From assembly GCA_023055355.1 (NCBI GenBank), contig JALJCS010000004.1, positions 13,608,001 through 13,672,000 of the forward strand: a DNA stretch of 64,000 nt. Direction: 5' to 3'. Shown here piece after piece: positions 36,518 through 49,654 of the stretch. This DNA is from Agelaius tricolor (Eukaryota; Chordata; Aves; Passeriformes; Icteridae). The translations under genes and the position numbers were made by a program. The first letter of the stretch is position 1. The number at the start of each line of letters is the position of its first letter. The notes below the pieces were generated by a model. The model saw nothing but the letters and a program-made list of their open reading frames with translations. It was not told the DNA's origin and searched no databases.

Positions 36518-39353
36518 CCAAAGCATATTGCTATAAAGCAGTTAGTAAGAAGCTTTTATAAAGAACATCCTAAAGCATCTAGCATTTTTTTAAAAAAAGT
36601 TCAGTGTCCCATACACTTAAGAAAGCATATGAAGTAGCTGACCCCCTGCCTTCTTCAGTTTCAGCTTTGGTTCCAAGGAGTAACAAGCAAGTAATAAGAA
36701 CCATTTGGACAGCAATGGCAAAGCACAAGAATAAAAAATAAAAAGCATATAGACCAAGTTCCGAGCAGATTAACATATCAATTTAAGCAAGTCCCAGCAG
36801 CTAGAGATTCCAGTCCATATTTATGGACTGTTTCATTGAGGAAACAACCTTACCAGTTGACCAAAATGAACCTTAGAATGGGTAGAGACACAAGCTGCTT
36901 GATGGAATCTACTTACATAAGTGATGTGGGAGTTACTGGCCGTAGCTACCTGCTTGAGAGCAGGTTAAGCCAGCTCTGTACCTGGCAACACTACTAGCTG
37001 AGATTTAATCTGCAAAAATTCAACCAGGAAAACATCAGAACAACACGAAACATTACTGTAGAGGCACATTATTTGAAATAATATTAAACAAGTACAGATA
37101 CTCAAAGATTTTGTCACCTACAGTTTTTTGTTATTTTGTTAGAAGAGCTTTCCAAAACATGCTGTATGTTATCACTTTCTCTTCATTGTATGTTAGTGTT
37201 CATCACAGGCTGCAGTCTAGGTTTTAAACAATAAAACTGCAGTTCTTTAAATTACAGAAGCTAAATTTTTTTCTTCTCCTTCCCCAGAGAATGCCACCAA
37301 GGCAGTGCTCTCTACTCTGCTTGGAATCCTCCAAGCTCAAACCAAAAGTGCCAGTTCAAAAGCACCTACAGTACACGACGAAGAATGGAGAGTTACACCA
37401 CAAGAAAAAAATTCAACATGGCAGAAACACGGATGTGAACTCTTAAAATAGCAGAGAGCTATTTTAAACAAGTCACACCAGAGGTATAAAGGAATTGGGA
37501 AAAAAAGGACATTGAAAGAATGCAAGCAGTACCCAGACTCACGGGTAACATATTTACCAGAAGACAAGTGGCAACACTTTTTATATGTACAGGTTCACTA
37601 TTTTGTAAAATAGAGTGAAAGAATGTAGAACACTTGAAGAGTTTGGACACTGGAAAAATGTATTGATTGAGCAAAGCAGTAACTAAAGCTAAACTGGGGA
37701 GCATTAGAAACAGAGTTATAACTCAGTCTGGTGTCAAGTCAGCAGGCAGTAAGGAAAATTCAGGAAAGGCTTTATAAGGTTACACAAATCAAAACATCAA
37801 TATTTAGTGTACTCCACATATACTCTTGCTGAAGCAAAAAAATGAACAAAGTGAATGAACAGAGAAAAGCCTGGCTTTCAGAAGTATTATATTCAAACAC
37901 CAGTACTTAGACCAAAGTATCAATCTATTTAAGACCAAAGACAACTTCAGGGTAGCTGGCCCCAGACTAAGACGTAAGGTTCTACAGAGAGTCTCAATTT
38001 ACACTAAGAAGTGCACGAGTAGATCAATACAATGGCCCAGCACTGGTCTGCATAAATCCACAGCAACAAGAGACTGCTAGACATCTTTAGAGAGCCATGT
38101 AGCTGACAGGCAAATCAGTGAACAAAGGTTAATAACTCTGAATACCTGTTAAGGGGCCTGTTAATCCAGAAAAATGGACGCAGTGACTGGGCACAAATTT
38201 AGTCTGCTACAACAGGTCCCTCCTGGCTAAAAAACCTCCACTGGTCTGTGCAGTTTTGTCAGCTGCACAGAGATCCCATCTCCCTACACCTTTAATGAGC
38301 CAACACAAGTACACAGTGTAGGCATAGCCCAAAACAGAGAAGCAAAAGGAGAAGAGAGAAGCCAGAAAACAAAAAATCACTGACAGAGTGAGACCAGATG
38401 ACACTGTGTAGATAAAAGGGAATCAGAGGTTTACAGATGTTGACAAGTAAGGTAAAAATTTGTGATAAACTAAATACTGCCTAAAATCCCACCTACTGAG
38501 CCTACTGTAATATTTTTACAATCACTAAAAGTAGATAACAGAGAAAAGACTCTGAGATGGTAAGAATTTTGTCACTGTCAAATGTCAATTCTGTGAAAAT
38601 TCATGAAGTTTTGGCATTTGTACATTGGTATGATACAATAACTCCCCTATTTAAACATATTGTACCATTCAGTTTAAATACCCTGAATGATGAGTTAAAA
38701 GCAATTTTAGAGAATCCAATTGGATGTTATATGCACACTCCTAAATTACATTAGCATTTTACAACTGTCTTAAAATTCTAATTCCAATGCAATAATTCAT
38801 TTTACTTTAACTCATCCACTACACAAGATACCCAAAGAAGTACAAATATTTTAGCTACAAATGACTGCAATAACCAGTAACATACAATAATATTAGTGTG
38901 TTTTATTTATAAAACTTGGCATGTCACTATGTCCAAGGACATTCAAAGAACATCATGTTAGTTAAGTTTGAATTCTATTCTAATACTTTAAAAAGCCCTT
39001 CTCAGGTCTCAAAAGGTTTCAAGAAAAAATGTTTTTAGGCAGAACATGCTGTCATAAAAAAAAAAAAAAAAATTTAAGTAATTTAGCACAGCAAACTGAG
39101 AACTCATTAAGAAACACAATTAGTAAAACATACATGTATATTCCCAAAGCAAAGCTTCTGCAGATAAAATGGAACTGGTAGAGTTAGGTGAACTTATACT
39201 GAAAAAAGTAACATGCATGTTTTTAATACAAAACTAACTTTCAGGGAAAAAGACTATGTGAACAAAAATTTCTTTGCAAATATATACACGTTATAGATGG
39301 TGTTTATAACTGCAGTGCATAGAGGAGCATTACTTTAGTTCAAAAATTATTAC
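36518..39353. other. Unrecognised intron sequence
   Basis: AT-rich intron sequence between the orphan frame and the PIGG exon, with a short poly-A run near 39055-39072. No exon, RNA gene or recognisable repeat is seen. Confidence 0.5.
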
Positions 39354-39517
39354 CTCCTAACTTCAGAACTCAAGTAGCACAGCAGATGGATGGCCCAAAG
39401 GAAAGGTCCCGCGTATGTGGCAAATGCTGTGAGGAAGATAGCTGGTATCTCCACATAGCTGTCTAGTCCCACAAAACCTGCTGAAATGTCCACAGTAGCA
39501 ATGCCATTTGAATTTCC
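39354..39517 (-). CDS. PIGG: PIGG coding exon (penultimate)
   Basis: 164-nt exon on the minus strand, acceptor tttcag|GGAAAT and donor AGGAG|GTAATA. It encodes 54 codons plus two bases and starts in phase 0. The translation runs GNSNGIATVDISAGFVGLD, then SYVEIPAIFLTAFATYAGP, then a hydrophobic segment ending YLSSEVR. The GNSNxIATVD-SAGFVGLD block is a highly conserved loop in PIGG and related GPI ethanolamine phosphate transferases. The split Arg codon is completed by the first base of exon 8287-8512. Together with exon 49345-49654 it gives the continuous signature YWFGQAFFYFQ-GNSN across the junction. Confidence 0.96.
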
Positions 39518-42500
39518 CTGAAAATAGGGATAAAATAGTAAATATCCAAATACCTACAAAGATACATTTTAAATACATTAGAATAATATTAACTATTGCA
39601 CCCATTAAGGACTTACTCTTTGAATTGCTTTACAGTACAGCCGTATTCTTTACATGTGACTTTCAATAATACAGTTTACCAAACAAGTGCTTTTAACTAA
39701 AATTTACAGATTAACAAAGGCATAAACAGCATGCTGCTTTGTGAGTCTTACTTTTTCTGAAAATTAACATGCCTATTGTTTAGTAAGTTACATTAAAAAA
39801 ATAAAGAATTTAAAATAAACAGTTCCAGTTGCTGCTTTCAGACACATTATTGAAAAATGTGCATTATTTTTGTCACACAAGGTTAGAACACAAGATTTTA
39901 GGTCTGCTGCCTAAAATTACACCAGGAATAAATATTTCTTGCCCTTAGAGACAGCAGGACTCTAAATTAGAGCTGTAATGGAACATTACATCGCCCACCT
40001 GCCTGCCTCATGGCACAAGTTCCTGCATGTAAACAGATTAAGACAGGCAAATTTAGAGAGGCTTCTCCTTCTCAAGTCCCTGTACCACATAAGATTGCAT
40101 TGAAATAGACCAGAAGTCAGTCTAGATAGCCCGAATCATCAATAAAAGGCATTTAAAACTACCAAGAGAAAAACAGAAGGAACATACAGCAATTAAAATA
40201 CCAAGAGCTGTCAAAGTCTGATATGTTTTACCTAGTTTTCTTTTCCAGTGACCAGGACCACTAAATTACAAGAAACAATGTAAAATTGAAGGAAGTGTTT
40301 TCCATTGAAAATCCAAAAGTACTTAACTTTACCCAAATACCTAAAGTAACAAAGACACCCTATGATTAAGGCAGAATATTTCTTAAATTAAAAGGTCACA
40401 GATAGGTTTCCTCAGACTCTCTCAGATATTCTTGCTGTACCTTGAGAAACTGCTTAGTTTCTACAGCACTGATCTTCTAACAGCCATCAAACCCTCTTTT
40501 TCCACCTACAGAATTCCAGAACAACATTAATGTAAGGACAGCTGTCACCACCAATAGCTTTGGACTCAATCCCCGCAGAGCATATGAGGAGTGGTAGCTC
40601 TCCATTTCCCTCAAACCTGACCTTGGGTCACCTTAGTGACTGCAATCCTCTTGAACTGCAAGTTAACCCAGCAAGGAAGTGCTATCATCAAATACACATT
40701 TCTGTCACAAAGCCCAGAGCACACAGGGAAGCATAAAAGATAGACAGCTCTTTTAGGTACATAACTAACGAGGCACCAGCAAAAAACCCTATTTCTGAGA
40801 CAGCCCTAAAACCTAAGAGAAAAAAGGCATCTGTGTTGATGGAACCATTCAGAGCCCATTATAAGTAGTCACCATCTCCATCAATCTCACCATGAAGATA
40901 TCCCCAGAATGTAAGGGGAGCCTGAATCTGTAAGAGGGCTGTATGGTATAGAGTTTACCAAGATATCATACAGTATAAAAATCTTCACTTATGACTGTTA
41001 GTCTTCCTCATTTTGACTTTCATCATGCACCACTGTAGTAAATCATTGCACCAGTGTAATCAGTTATTGTTATGCATTTAGTGCAATGCCCAGAAATGCC
41101 AGGAGCAAAGCACAGCACAACTAAGGACAAGCAGCTAAAAAAGAAAGCGCGTCTGTGCCCTAGAACCTGTAATATGAGACTGCAAAAGGAAGCTGCAAAA
41201 TAAGACTACTTCTCAGGTTTAACCAGTACAGACTGAGGTCATGGCAAGAGCAGAAAGGTAAGTGTAAGCACTCTGAGTGCTGAGCAAGGTGCTGCTTCTC
41301 AATAAGCTACAGTTTGACAGGGACAGGTAGGGAAGGAACTTGCTCTATTTTCCTCCAGTCCCTGTCGACAGCAGCAGGTCTTTTGCCCACCACATCTACT
41401 TATTTTTCATTGCCCTTCTCCTCTGCATGATGCATACAGAGTAGAAAAGCTGAGACATTAGGAGACCCCTCCTGCTTGTGTCACGAGGAGCTGAAAAGTC
41501 TCTTTACACTGCTTAATCCTCATGCACATGGTTGATCGTTGGCATCCTGGGGAAACTCCCCATGCCACTGTATATGTGAAGAAGCAAGAATAAATGCTGC
41601 ACTGCAGTGCACATCACTGGTCCTACAGAACTGGTGCAGGCAAAAATATGTACTTCCCTGTGGAAGGTAGTCAAGGCAAGCAAGGAAGCTGGAGGAAGGA
41701 ACAGGTTCTCCTCCTCAGCTCCCTGAGTCCCTTCACCACAGGGCTCACTCCATCTGTCTTTGACTTTGCTTAAAGTGACATAGCTGTAGAACAAGGACGC
41801 ACACATTTGGATCCGCACACAACTCCAATCACACTGTGAAGTGTCCAAACATCTTGTTCCTACCGTGAATCTGAGTCTCATGGATACTACTGCCACTATT
41901 CTACTGGAAGAGTCCCAGTGAGTAGGAAGAAGCATTTTTTCTTCACGTTAAATATCTTTCTCCAAGACAAATTCATGTATTTACACTAAATTTTCAAAGC
42001 TATAAATTCTAATACGCCACACAATAAATAACTGACAATTCAGAGCACCTCCTTTTATTTTAACATACCACTCTAGTATTTCAGAAATGGTTGGCCAGAA
42101 AGGTTCTGCTGTCTCCAGACAGACCTTGGAGGTTTCAAGACCCTGAGCCATCTCAATTGACCTCACAGTTGACACTGTTCTGAAAATGGGACTGAACTGT
42201 GAGTCCTTTCCAACGTAAATTATCCTACAATGCTTTGAAATCATAACAAGAAAAAGTTAAAATCACTTTAAATAGTCACTCAGTCCATCTCTTTACTTAA
42301 AGGCAAGCCGAATTAGATCCAAATAATTCTAAATATACAAACCTATTCTGGTTTCCTCTAGTGATAAAAACCACCAGAAACTGGAACTGTATTTTCTTTC
42401 TCCCATTCTGCAGATATACTGCTCTAAGCATGGCAACAAAATTCCACAAGACTAATAAATAAATACATCGAATTTTTGTTCATTTATGAGCATTCACACA

Positions 42501-45500
42501 AGGAAACAAAAATATTTTTAGCAATATTTACAGCAAAGTAAGTTTTTTATGAGCTGGGCTATTAAAGAGAAAAAAACGAGTAATTTATTTTTATTCTTAC
42601 TGTATTTTAAGGACAAATAGTAATGATATACAACATACTTTTGGGAAATGACTGCTGAGTTATGAGACGTGGACAACTCAGGGCTTAGGAGAAAACAATC
42701 AATTATTCAAGCTCATTGCAAAATTCATCAAGAGATTCTCAAGCTTGCAATAATATCCTGGTAAATAAGTAGTATTCTGACTAAATGTATTAACTTCATC
42801 TATTTTTGACAATACTGGAGTATTTTAACCTTTTCTTCACTTCATCAATTCACACAAAGTGATAAATCAAGCCTTTAATTACTAAAACAAGACTAGAAAA
42901 CAAATTGGGTTTACCCAGCTCCACATTAATAACACAACACTTTATCCAGACAATCTCTAGAAACCTCCAAGCATGAAGACTACACAACCTGTGTGAGCAA
43001 CCTTTTCCTCTGCTTAATATTCACAAAAATCTTACTAAAATGCTGGAAAAATGACATCACACATAGCCTTCCCATTTAATTTACAACTGTTTAACAAATT
43101 TGCCTTTTAGATCCAAACTGCAAGAAAGCAGAAAGGGACTTTGGTTCTGCAAAAGAAGATAAGCTGGGAAAAGAGTGTGAAAACAAGGCAGGTGAGAGCA
43201 GTAAGTCAGGACTCTTCAGTGACATGTCTACGTCAGGGCTGGATCCAGAGATAATGATCAGGGCTAGATGCAGCCTGGGGATTGCAAGTCTGTAGTGACA
43301 AGGCAAGTCCAAGATTAGGCCAGAAAGCCCAGCCATCAGGTCCAGGTCCAGGGCAGGATCAAGAAAGTTTAAGACAGGAACACACATACCTGCTTACACA
43401 GGCAGTAAAGCATCAGATTAAAGCAGAACAAGAATGGAAAGAAGAGCCAGGCCTTTCCTTCTGCTTTTCTCCCATCAGCTCCTCTCTCAATCAAGGACAT
43501 GACCCTGAAGTCTGCTAACTAAACTGAGACAGAAGATGCATTCAGGGTTCAGACACAGACGAAATGCAGAATGCAAAACCAAGTGTAATATCAAGGAATT
43601 TGTTTTCAACCCATACTTCTATTTTTTTCCTATTACATTCAAAATCAAAAAGTTAGCTTCCACACCCAGGCACTTCATTTTTTCCCCCATGTTCATCAGT
43701 TATAGCAACTGATTAATAAAAAGTAGTATCTGTTCCTGTCAGCCTTGCTTATTCTGTACACTTGGGATTTTTGCAGATCTACTTCCATGAAGTCTTGAAG
43801 GACTCTACAATACTTTTTTGAAAGAACAGTGCCTCATTCATTAAATATGCTATCCTGAACAAGGCTATTTTTACTATCATATTCAAAAGGCCATCACTTA
43901 CAATCCACACTCAGCAAGACAGTTACTCCTTTAGTCATTATGTAACATATCGTCTACCAAGACTTAATAAAGACTCAGCAACATGGGCAACTCTCATTTA
44001 CTTCATAATCACACCAAGACATGTGCAAAAAGTAGTTCTCCAAACCTCTCTCCTACTTCCAGATGGAAGCATTCCATATCACATTTATTTTTCTCTTCTC
44101 CTGCCTCATTTAGGCAGCACAGTATAAATTTAGCATCCAATGTGATCTACATCACCAGTGAATTTCAGTGGTATTCAGTTTTTGTATTTCAACCATAAGC
44201 CTGCTATTTTTTTGTATGCTACATTACATCTTTATGTCTGTCTGGAAATTAAAACCTTAGCATCAGTCTGAACTCAGTAAGTTTAATACTGAAGCTCTAG
44301 TGACCACAAAACTTGGAGAAACAAAGTAAAGGAAGACATTTAAATCTATGCCAGCAGTACATATCATACCTCATAATACAGCTGTGCTTCCTTCACATCT
44401 CTCCCCTAGAATTCTAGCATAAGTATTGCTTGCTCCTGAGGCAGTAAACAAATGACTGTTATCAAGAGCAAGCTGAACAGAGGTCAATACTGAAAGGGAG
44501 AATTTGATGGACTCCTTCCTCCAGAAACAGCCCAGCTGTACTTCCTTAATGTTTATTCAGTGTCTGAGAACAAACCATACATGCTCAGTCTGAAAGACAA
44601 CCCTGTCCTAAGTCAGTCAAAATGTATGAACTCAGCACTGATGGTCATGGACGGGACAGAGTTCCTAAACCTGGGACACCTGAACTGTACTCAGTAAGAA
44701 CACTGTCACTTCATGGGGAGGCACAGAAGTAAGGTGGGGATCTGAATCTGCTTGTCACTAAGCAAAGATCTTCCTGGTTTTCCCACAAATAAAGAAAAAA
44801 GATCAAATGGCTTATTCAAACAAGTAAAATCTGTTACTGAACCAGTATGGATACATCCAGACCTCCACCCTCCACCACTCACTTAAGGAAGAGCTGGAAA
44901 ATGCATACAACCATGCAGAATCATCTGTAGCTTCACCTGAGTCACTTGCCTAGAGTACTCTTGAGATACATGAAGAAAGCTTGAGTGCCTGCATTTGTCA
45001 AAGTAGATGTGAGTAAACAGGGAGAGGTTACCTCCATGTGTTTGGTAGACTGGTGGCCCAGCACAGGAGATTTTTTAGATTTTTTTTCCAACTCAGGTAC
45101 ACAAAATAGCATAAATATTGGTAAAAGCTCACCTGCTGTATATCTGGTATGGAACCTGCATCTATACTCCAGTGGCAGTTCATTATCAACATAAAGTTGC
45201 CAGTTAATTATGTGTCACAAATAAACTAAAGAAACATTTCAATCCTGATTTTCAGCTGTACAGAGTGAGTACTTTTCCCTTTGCAACAAGTCATTCATCT
45301 CTAGACAGAACTCAAAGGAAAGGGAAGAAGATATTTAAATACATTTTTAAAAAAACTAATAATGAAGAATTTGGTTTTGTACGTCACCAGCTTTTTAATT
45401 TTCCCAGATAATGCAGATCAGAATGCCACACAGAGAAAAACAACATAAAAGAGGCATGAAATTACACATCATTTTTGGAACAAGTTCCTTCTGTCCTTGG

Positions 45501-48500
45501 AAATATGGACCCAGACTGGAAAAACTATTCTCAGCATAAACTGAGAGAAATTTACAAATTTAAGAGAGAGCATTAACTAGATTTTGAAGCACCTTTGTAG
45601 CCCCTGTAATTTATGAACTACCAGCTCAACCATTCTACTTTTCTATGCTAAAATTCTGCATATCAGATAACTTTTTTTCAATTGTGAAATGCAAAAAAAA
45701 AGTCCCTCTTACCCTTGTATGAATTAATTTGCTTCTTTCCATACCTTCAGAACAGTTTTTTCATCAGAGAATGAAAGAACAAGCCAACATCTAAAGATGG
45801 GTATTTTGGTCAAACTCTTAATTTCCACCCTAAAAAGGCATCTAATATGAATGTACTTAAAACATTTCTAAAAGAGAACCAAAAACTTGTTCTCTAAGGG
45901 GGTGGGGGGAGGAGCGGGGTGGGAAAGAAAATTCCATCTGACTTGACCCTTAAAAGCTGTTGTTTTTTCATTAGAAGAATTGATTTCTCTATTTCTGAAA
46001 CATTTCTAAGATGTTCTGAAAATAGAAAAACAAAAAGAGAAATAACGAGAGACAATAGAGGAAATCTGTCCTGTTCTGTTACAATTCATTTGTCATTTTA
46101 ATCAGCCTTGGGCATCATGAATAGGCATGCACCTTCATTTTTGTGAACCGACACACAAAAAAATTCTAGAAGACTGTTAGCATGTTCTGCAGAAATTGTT
46201 ACTTTTTAAAGGGTACTGTGCTAAAACAACTTAAGAATTTCTCAAAACTTTTGCTAAGCCATTGCTATTCAAAATAATATTTTCAAAGCTAGAGCTTTGG
46301 GGACAGAAAAAGGCAGCTTCTTATCTGGGCCTGTTCTATTTCATACATAGCAGCAGGAGAAGCAACATCGGGGGAAAAGCTTTGCTGTGCTTCTAACAGA
46401 AGTTCTGATAGGTAAGTATCATCCAGATCAGATAATTTTCCAGATCTTACAGTGACGGGAGATGCACAAAGACCCATCTAGAAATCTGGCTCATAATAGA
46501 GCAATGGAGATTTTCTCATTTATGAGATTTGGATGCTGTGACTCAGCAACATGTCTATGTGGAAGAAACTCCCCTGTCAGATCTAATTTTTCAAATATCC
46601 TGAAGTTTGCTGAAATCTGTATCATACTGGAAAATATCATTTCCGAAGGAAACGCTTCTACAAGAAATGTCAAACTTGCCAGCAGAGTGACAGGACCCAG
46701 GCAGATGCTCTGAAACTGCAGGATGTGCAGTAACACAATCTGCAGTCACGTAAAATGGAAATCACTTCCAATCTTCTAAAAATGAAAAAATTCCTCAATT
46801 GCAAGGGTAGTTAAAACTGCAAAACATTCATAACAAAAAAGAGCAGCCTTCCCCATAACACCAGTTTAAGACCACTAGAAAGTTGAAACAGATGTTACTA
46901 GATCCTGTTATCTTCTATTGGTCTTGCATAAATATGTTTTTACTGGTGTAGAAAAAAACCCTTTGACACAGCACAGTAAAATAGAAAGATGTATCAAGCT
47001 CTTGATACCTCTAATAGCTTATTTCTGGAAGATGTTTATAGCTGCTTCAAAGTTGATGTAAATTCTTCCAGAAAAGTTAGTCCAAACTTTTTTGCATCAT
47101 TCACAGCAGAAAAGACACAACATTTCATCTGCCACATTAAACTTCCAAATCAAAACTATTACTTTAAGAAGCTTTTGTTTTCTTTTCCATCATGCAATAC
47201 TGGTTGAAGATACATGGGCTACATTTATCTAAGGCACATTCACCACACAAGCACTTTTAAGTATCTCCTCAGGCAAACAAATGGATGCAGTCCAGGCTAG
47301 GAAGCTGGACAGTCATGTGGACTGGAAAATGCTCAAATGTTGAGTTCACAGGGCTGCTATCAGCAGCTTGAAGCCATCTGGAGGCCAATCACTAGTGATC
47401 AGCCACAAGGATTGACAATGGGGCTGATACTGTTTAACATCTTTACCAATGACCTGGGCAGTAGGCAGAGAGTTCTCTCAGGAAGTCTGCACACAATACA
47501 GAACTGGGAGAGTGGCAGATACGGCACATGGGTCAGCTGCCATCAGAGGTGCCATCAGAGGCATCTCAACAGGCTGAAGGAATGAAATGACAAGAAATTC
47601 AGCAAGTTCACCAAAGGGAAATGTCAAATCTAGCACCTGGGGAGGAATAAAATCATGCCTTTGGTGACACTGGGAACTAACCATATGGAATGCAGTTTGG
47701 AAGAGATCAGCCAGCCATTGTCCTTTTTGTGCAAAGACCAACAGCATCCAGGACTCCATTAAGCTATATAAGGGATATCTCCATTCTCTCTAATAAGCAG
47801 TGGTGAGACCCACATTTGGGTGCCTGGGTCCAGTTCTGGGCTTGCCACCATGGAAAAGCCATGGGTGTGCCAGAAAAATTCCACTGAAGCACCACAGATG
47901 ACAGCAGGAACAAAACACATATCATACAAGCAACTCCCTATGTCTTTTTACTCTCAAGAGGAGAAAGCTCAGCAAGGATCATAACAATGTGTATAAATAC
48001 CTGATGAGAGGAAGTACAGAAAATGTAGCCAGACTGTGACTTTTCTCAGTCACCCAATAATGACTAGCAAAGGAACGATAAGCAATACACAGAAACAGAA
48101 ATGCAAGAAGTTCTGATTAAAATCAGAAAAAGCTTTTTTTACTAGCTAGGGTGGTCAAGCCCTGGACCAACTACCCAGGGAGCTTGCAGAGTCTTCACCC
48201 TTTCAAGTATTTGAAATAGGGAATGGACAGTTCAGACCAGCCTGGTCTGTTTGATCTGCTGATTCATGTCAGGGTCAGACTGGACTAACTGATCTCCAGA
48301 GGCATCTTCCAGCTTCAACTCTCCTGTAATTTCTTGGTCCTGTGAAATTCTCAGCCAAGTATATCAAGAACTCAACATCACTGAAAACATTAACTATTTG
48401 TTGCTTAATGAAAAAATCAGAACCATTCTTTTTTAGTCTCTTTTCCACTAGGATTTTCATGCCAGCCTCCCCACCATTAAATTTTGGGTAGCTGTTATGG

Positions 48501-49344
48501 TTTGCTACCTCAGTACAGAGATGGGTCTTCAGCATTTTGCCAGCTGCACTAAGAGGCGCTCTCAGAAGACTGTAATCAAAGCTGACTGCCTGAATAACAT
48601 TCAAAACATGCAAAAGCCACTCAAGCAAGACATGCTAGGCCGTCTGAACAGGAAAAGTGGGGACAAAGGGATGAATCATGATGATCTTAGCTGCATCAGC
48701 TGTCCCCTGTCTGGACATACACTACCCTCAATCTGCAGTTATAGTACCCTAAGCTTGACCAGAGTTTCAACATCCACAGCCATGGCTCAGAGGTAGTCAA
48801 CGGAGGTCCTACATTGAAATTTTGCAAACCTCACCTTTTAAACCTGATTCCCAGGTTAACAAATGCTCTCTTTAAACAGCCTGCTACCTACAGTTCCCAC
48901 AATACTAGAAGTAGAAAGATCCTCATACCACAGCATTTTCTTTCAGTCTTAAACAGTATATAGACCTATCGTAATTATCAATAACCAGTGACAAAAGCCA
49001 CCTGTCTTTTACTGGTATTAAACAACTCAGATGACATTTTTAAAGTAATTATCATCTGAAAAGTACTTATGAGGCCCATTAACACACCAAAATCATCTGG
49101 GTGCAGCTCTCTGATCTTTGTAACACTTTTGGAAATCTACAAAGAGAATAAGACACTAAGGAATGCATCTTTCCCTGATTCTGAAAACTAAACATTATTA
49201 AAGCATTTAGAAACTAAATCCTTCTGAGAACTCAGTAAAGTCTTCCACTGTAATATTTAGTTAGCATTTTATTTACAATGGACAATATTTCTCTGAAAAA
49301 CTATTCCATCTCCCCCTCTGCAGCAGAGAGAGTATTCAGCTTAC
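39518..49344 (-). other. PIGG: PIGG intron (9.8 kb)
   Basis: Intron between the third and fourth PIGG exons seen here, donor CAG|GTAAGC at 49344 and acceptor cag at 39520-39518. It contains the old CR1 at 47205-48350. The rest (39521-47204 and 48351-49344) shows no recognisable gene. The stretch at 43190-43400 has a loosely repetitive 'tcagggctggatccag' texture but no clear unit. Confidence 0.85.
47205..48350 (+). mobile_element. Old CR1 LINE, ORF2 to 3' end
   Basis: Plus-strand CR1 of the same subfamily as 35150-36205. Shared phrases are 'gggctacatttatct', 'ctggacagtcatgtggactgg', 'gggctgatactgtttaacatctttac', 'gcatctcaacaggctgaagg', 'tgggtccagttctggg', 'gtggtcaagccctggaccaac' and the 3' part 'ggcatcttccagcttcaactctcctgtaatttctt'. 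Many small indels leave no frame. It sits inside a PIGG intron, antisense to the gene. Confidence 0.8.
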
Positions 49345-49654
49345 CTGAAAATAGAAGAAAGCTTGGCCAAACCAGTAGTGCATGATAGTAATCTGTGCTG
49401 CATCAAATTTCAAAGGTATCCAAATATATTTTGTCATCATTGTCTGAATCAGCAGACAAAACACCAAGACTGGTAAATTGTGAGGTCTAAATAGAAGAGC
49501 TGCTAGTAGAACCAATCCACTATATACTTCCCATAATCCTGTGCTCTTCGTGCTGGAGTCTGCAGAAATAACCTGTGACTTTAGTAAATCTTTAGTGCCA
49601 GTGAAGACTATGCCAAGAACAAAGACATAAACAAAACGAGCTTCAGTAATCCCC
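49345..49654 (-). CDS. PIGG: PIGG coding exon
   Basis: 310-nt exon on the minus strand, acceptor ctttag|GGGGAT and donor TTTCAG|GTAAGC. The first G completes a Lys codon from the previous exon, and 103 codons follow. It encodes GITEARFVYVFVLGIVFTG, a polar loop with KDLLKSQVIS, the membrane segment EVYSGLVLLAALLFRPHNLP, a second segment LVFCLLIQTMMTKYIW, and the conserved block HYWFGQAFFYFQ. This order is that of the multi-pass C-terminal region of PIGG. No stop codon or frame change is seen. Confidence 0.97.

Larger units (their letters stand above)
8513..39353 (-). other. PIGG: Final PIGG intron (30.8 kb)
   Basis: The intron runs from donor AG|GTAATAA (minus strand, just below 39354) to acceptor cccag at 8515-8513. 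Almost all its length is repeats: a solo LTR at 9102-9654, a CR1 at 14390-15235, the purine field at 16519-31470 with two embedded CR1 copies, an ERVL-like LTR at 33388-34066, and a CR1 at 35150-36205. The stretches 9655-13490, 13696-14390, 15236-16518, 31471-33387, 34067-35149 and 36518-39353 hold nothing I recognise beyond short A-rich tracts. The purine-rich strand is the plus strand, so the PIGG pre-mRNA would carry more than 10 kb of C/U-rich RNA here. Confidence 0.9.
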
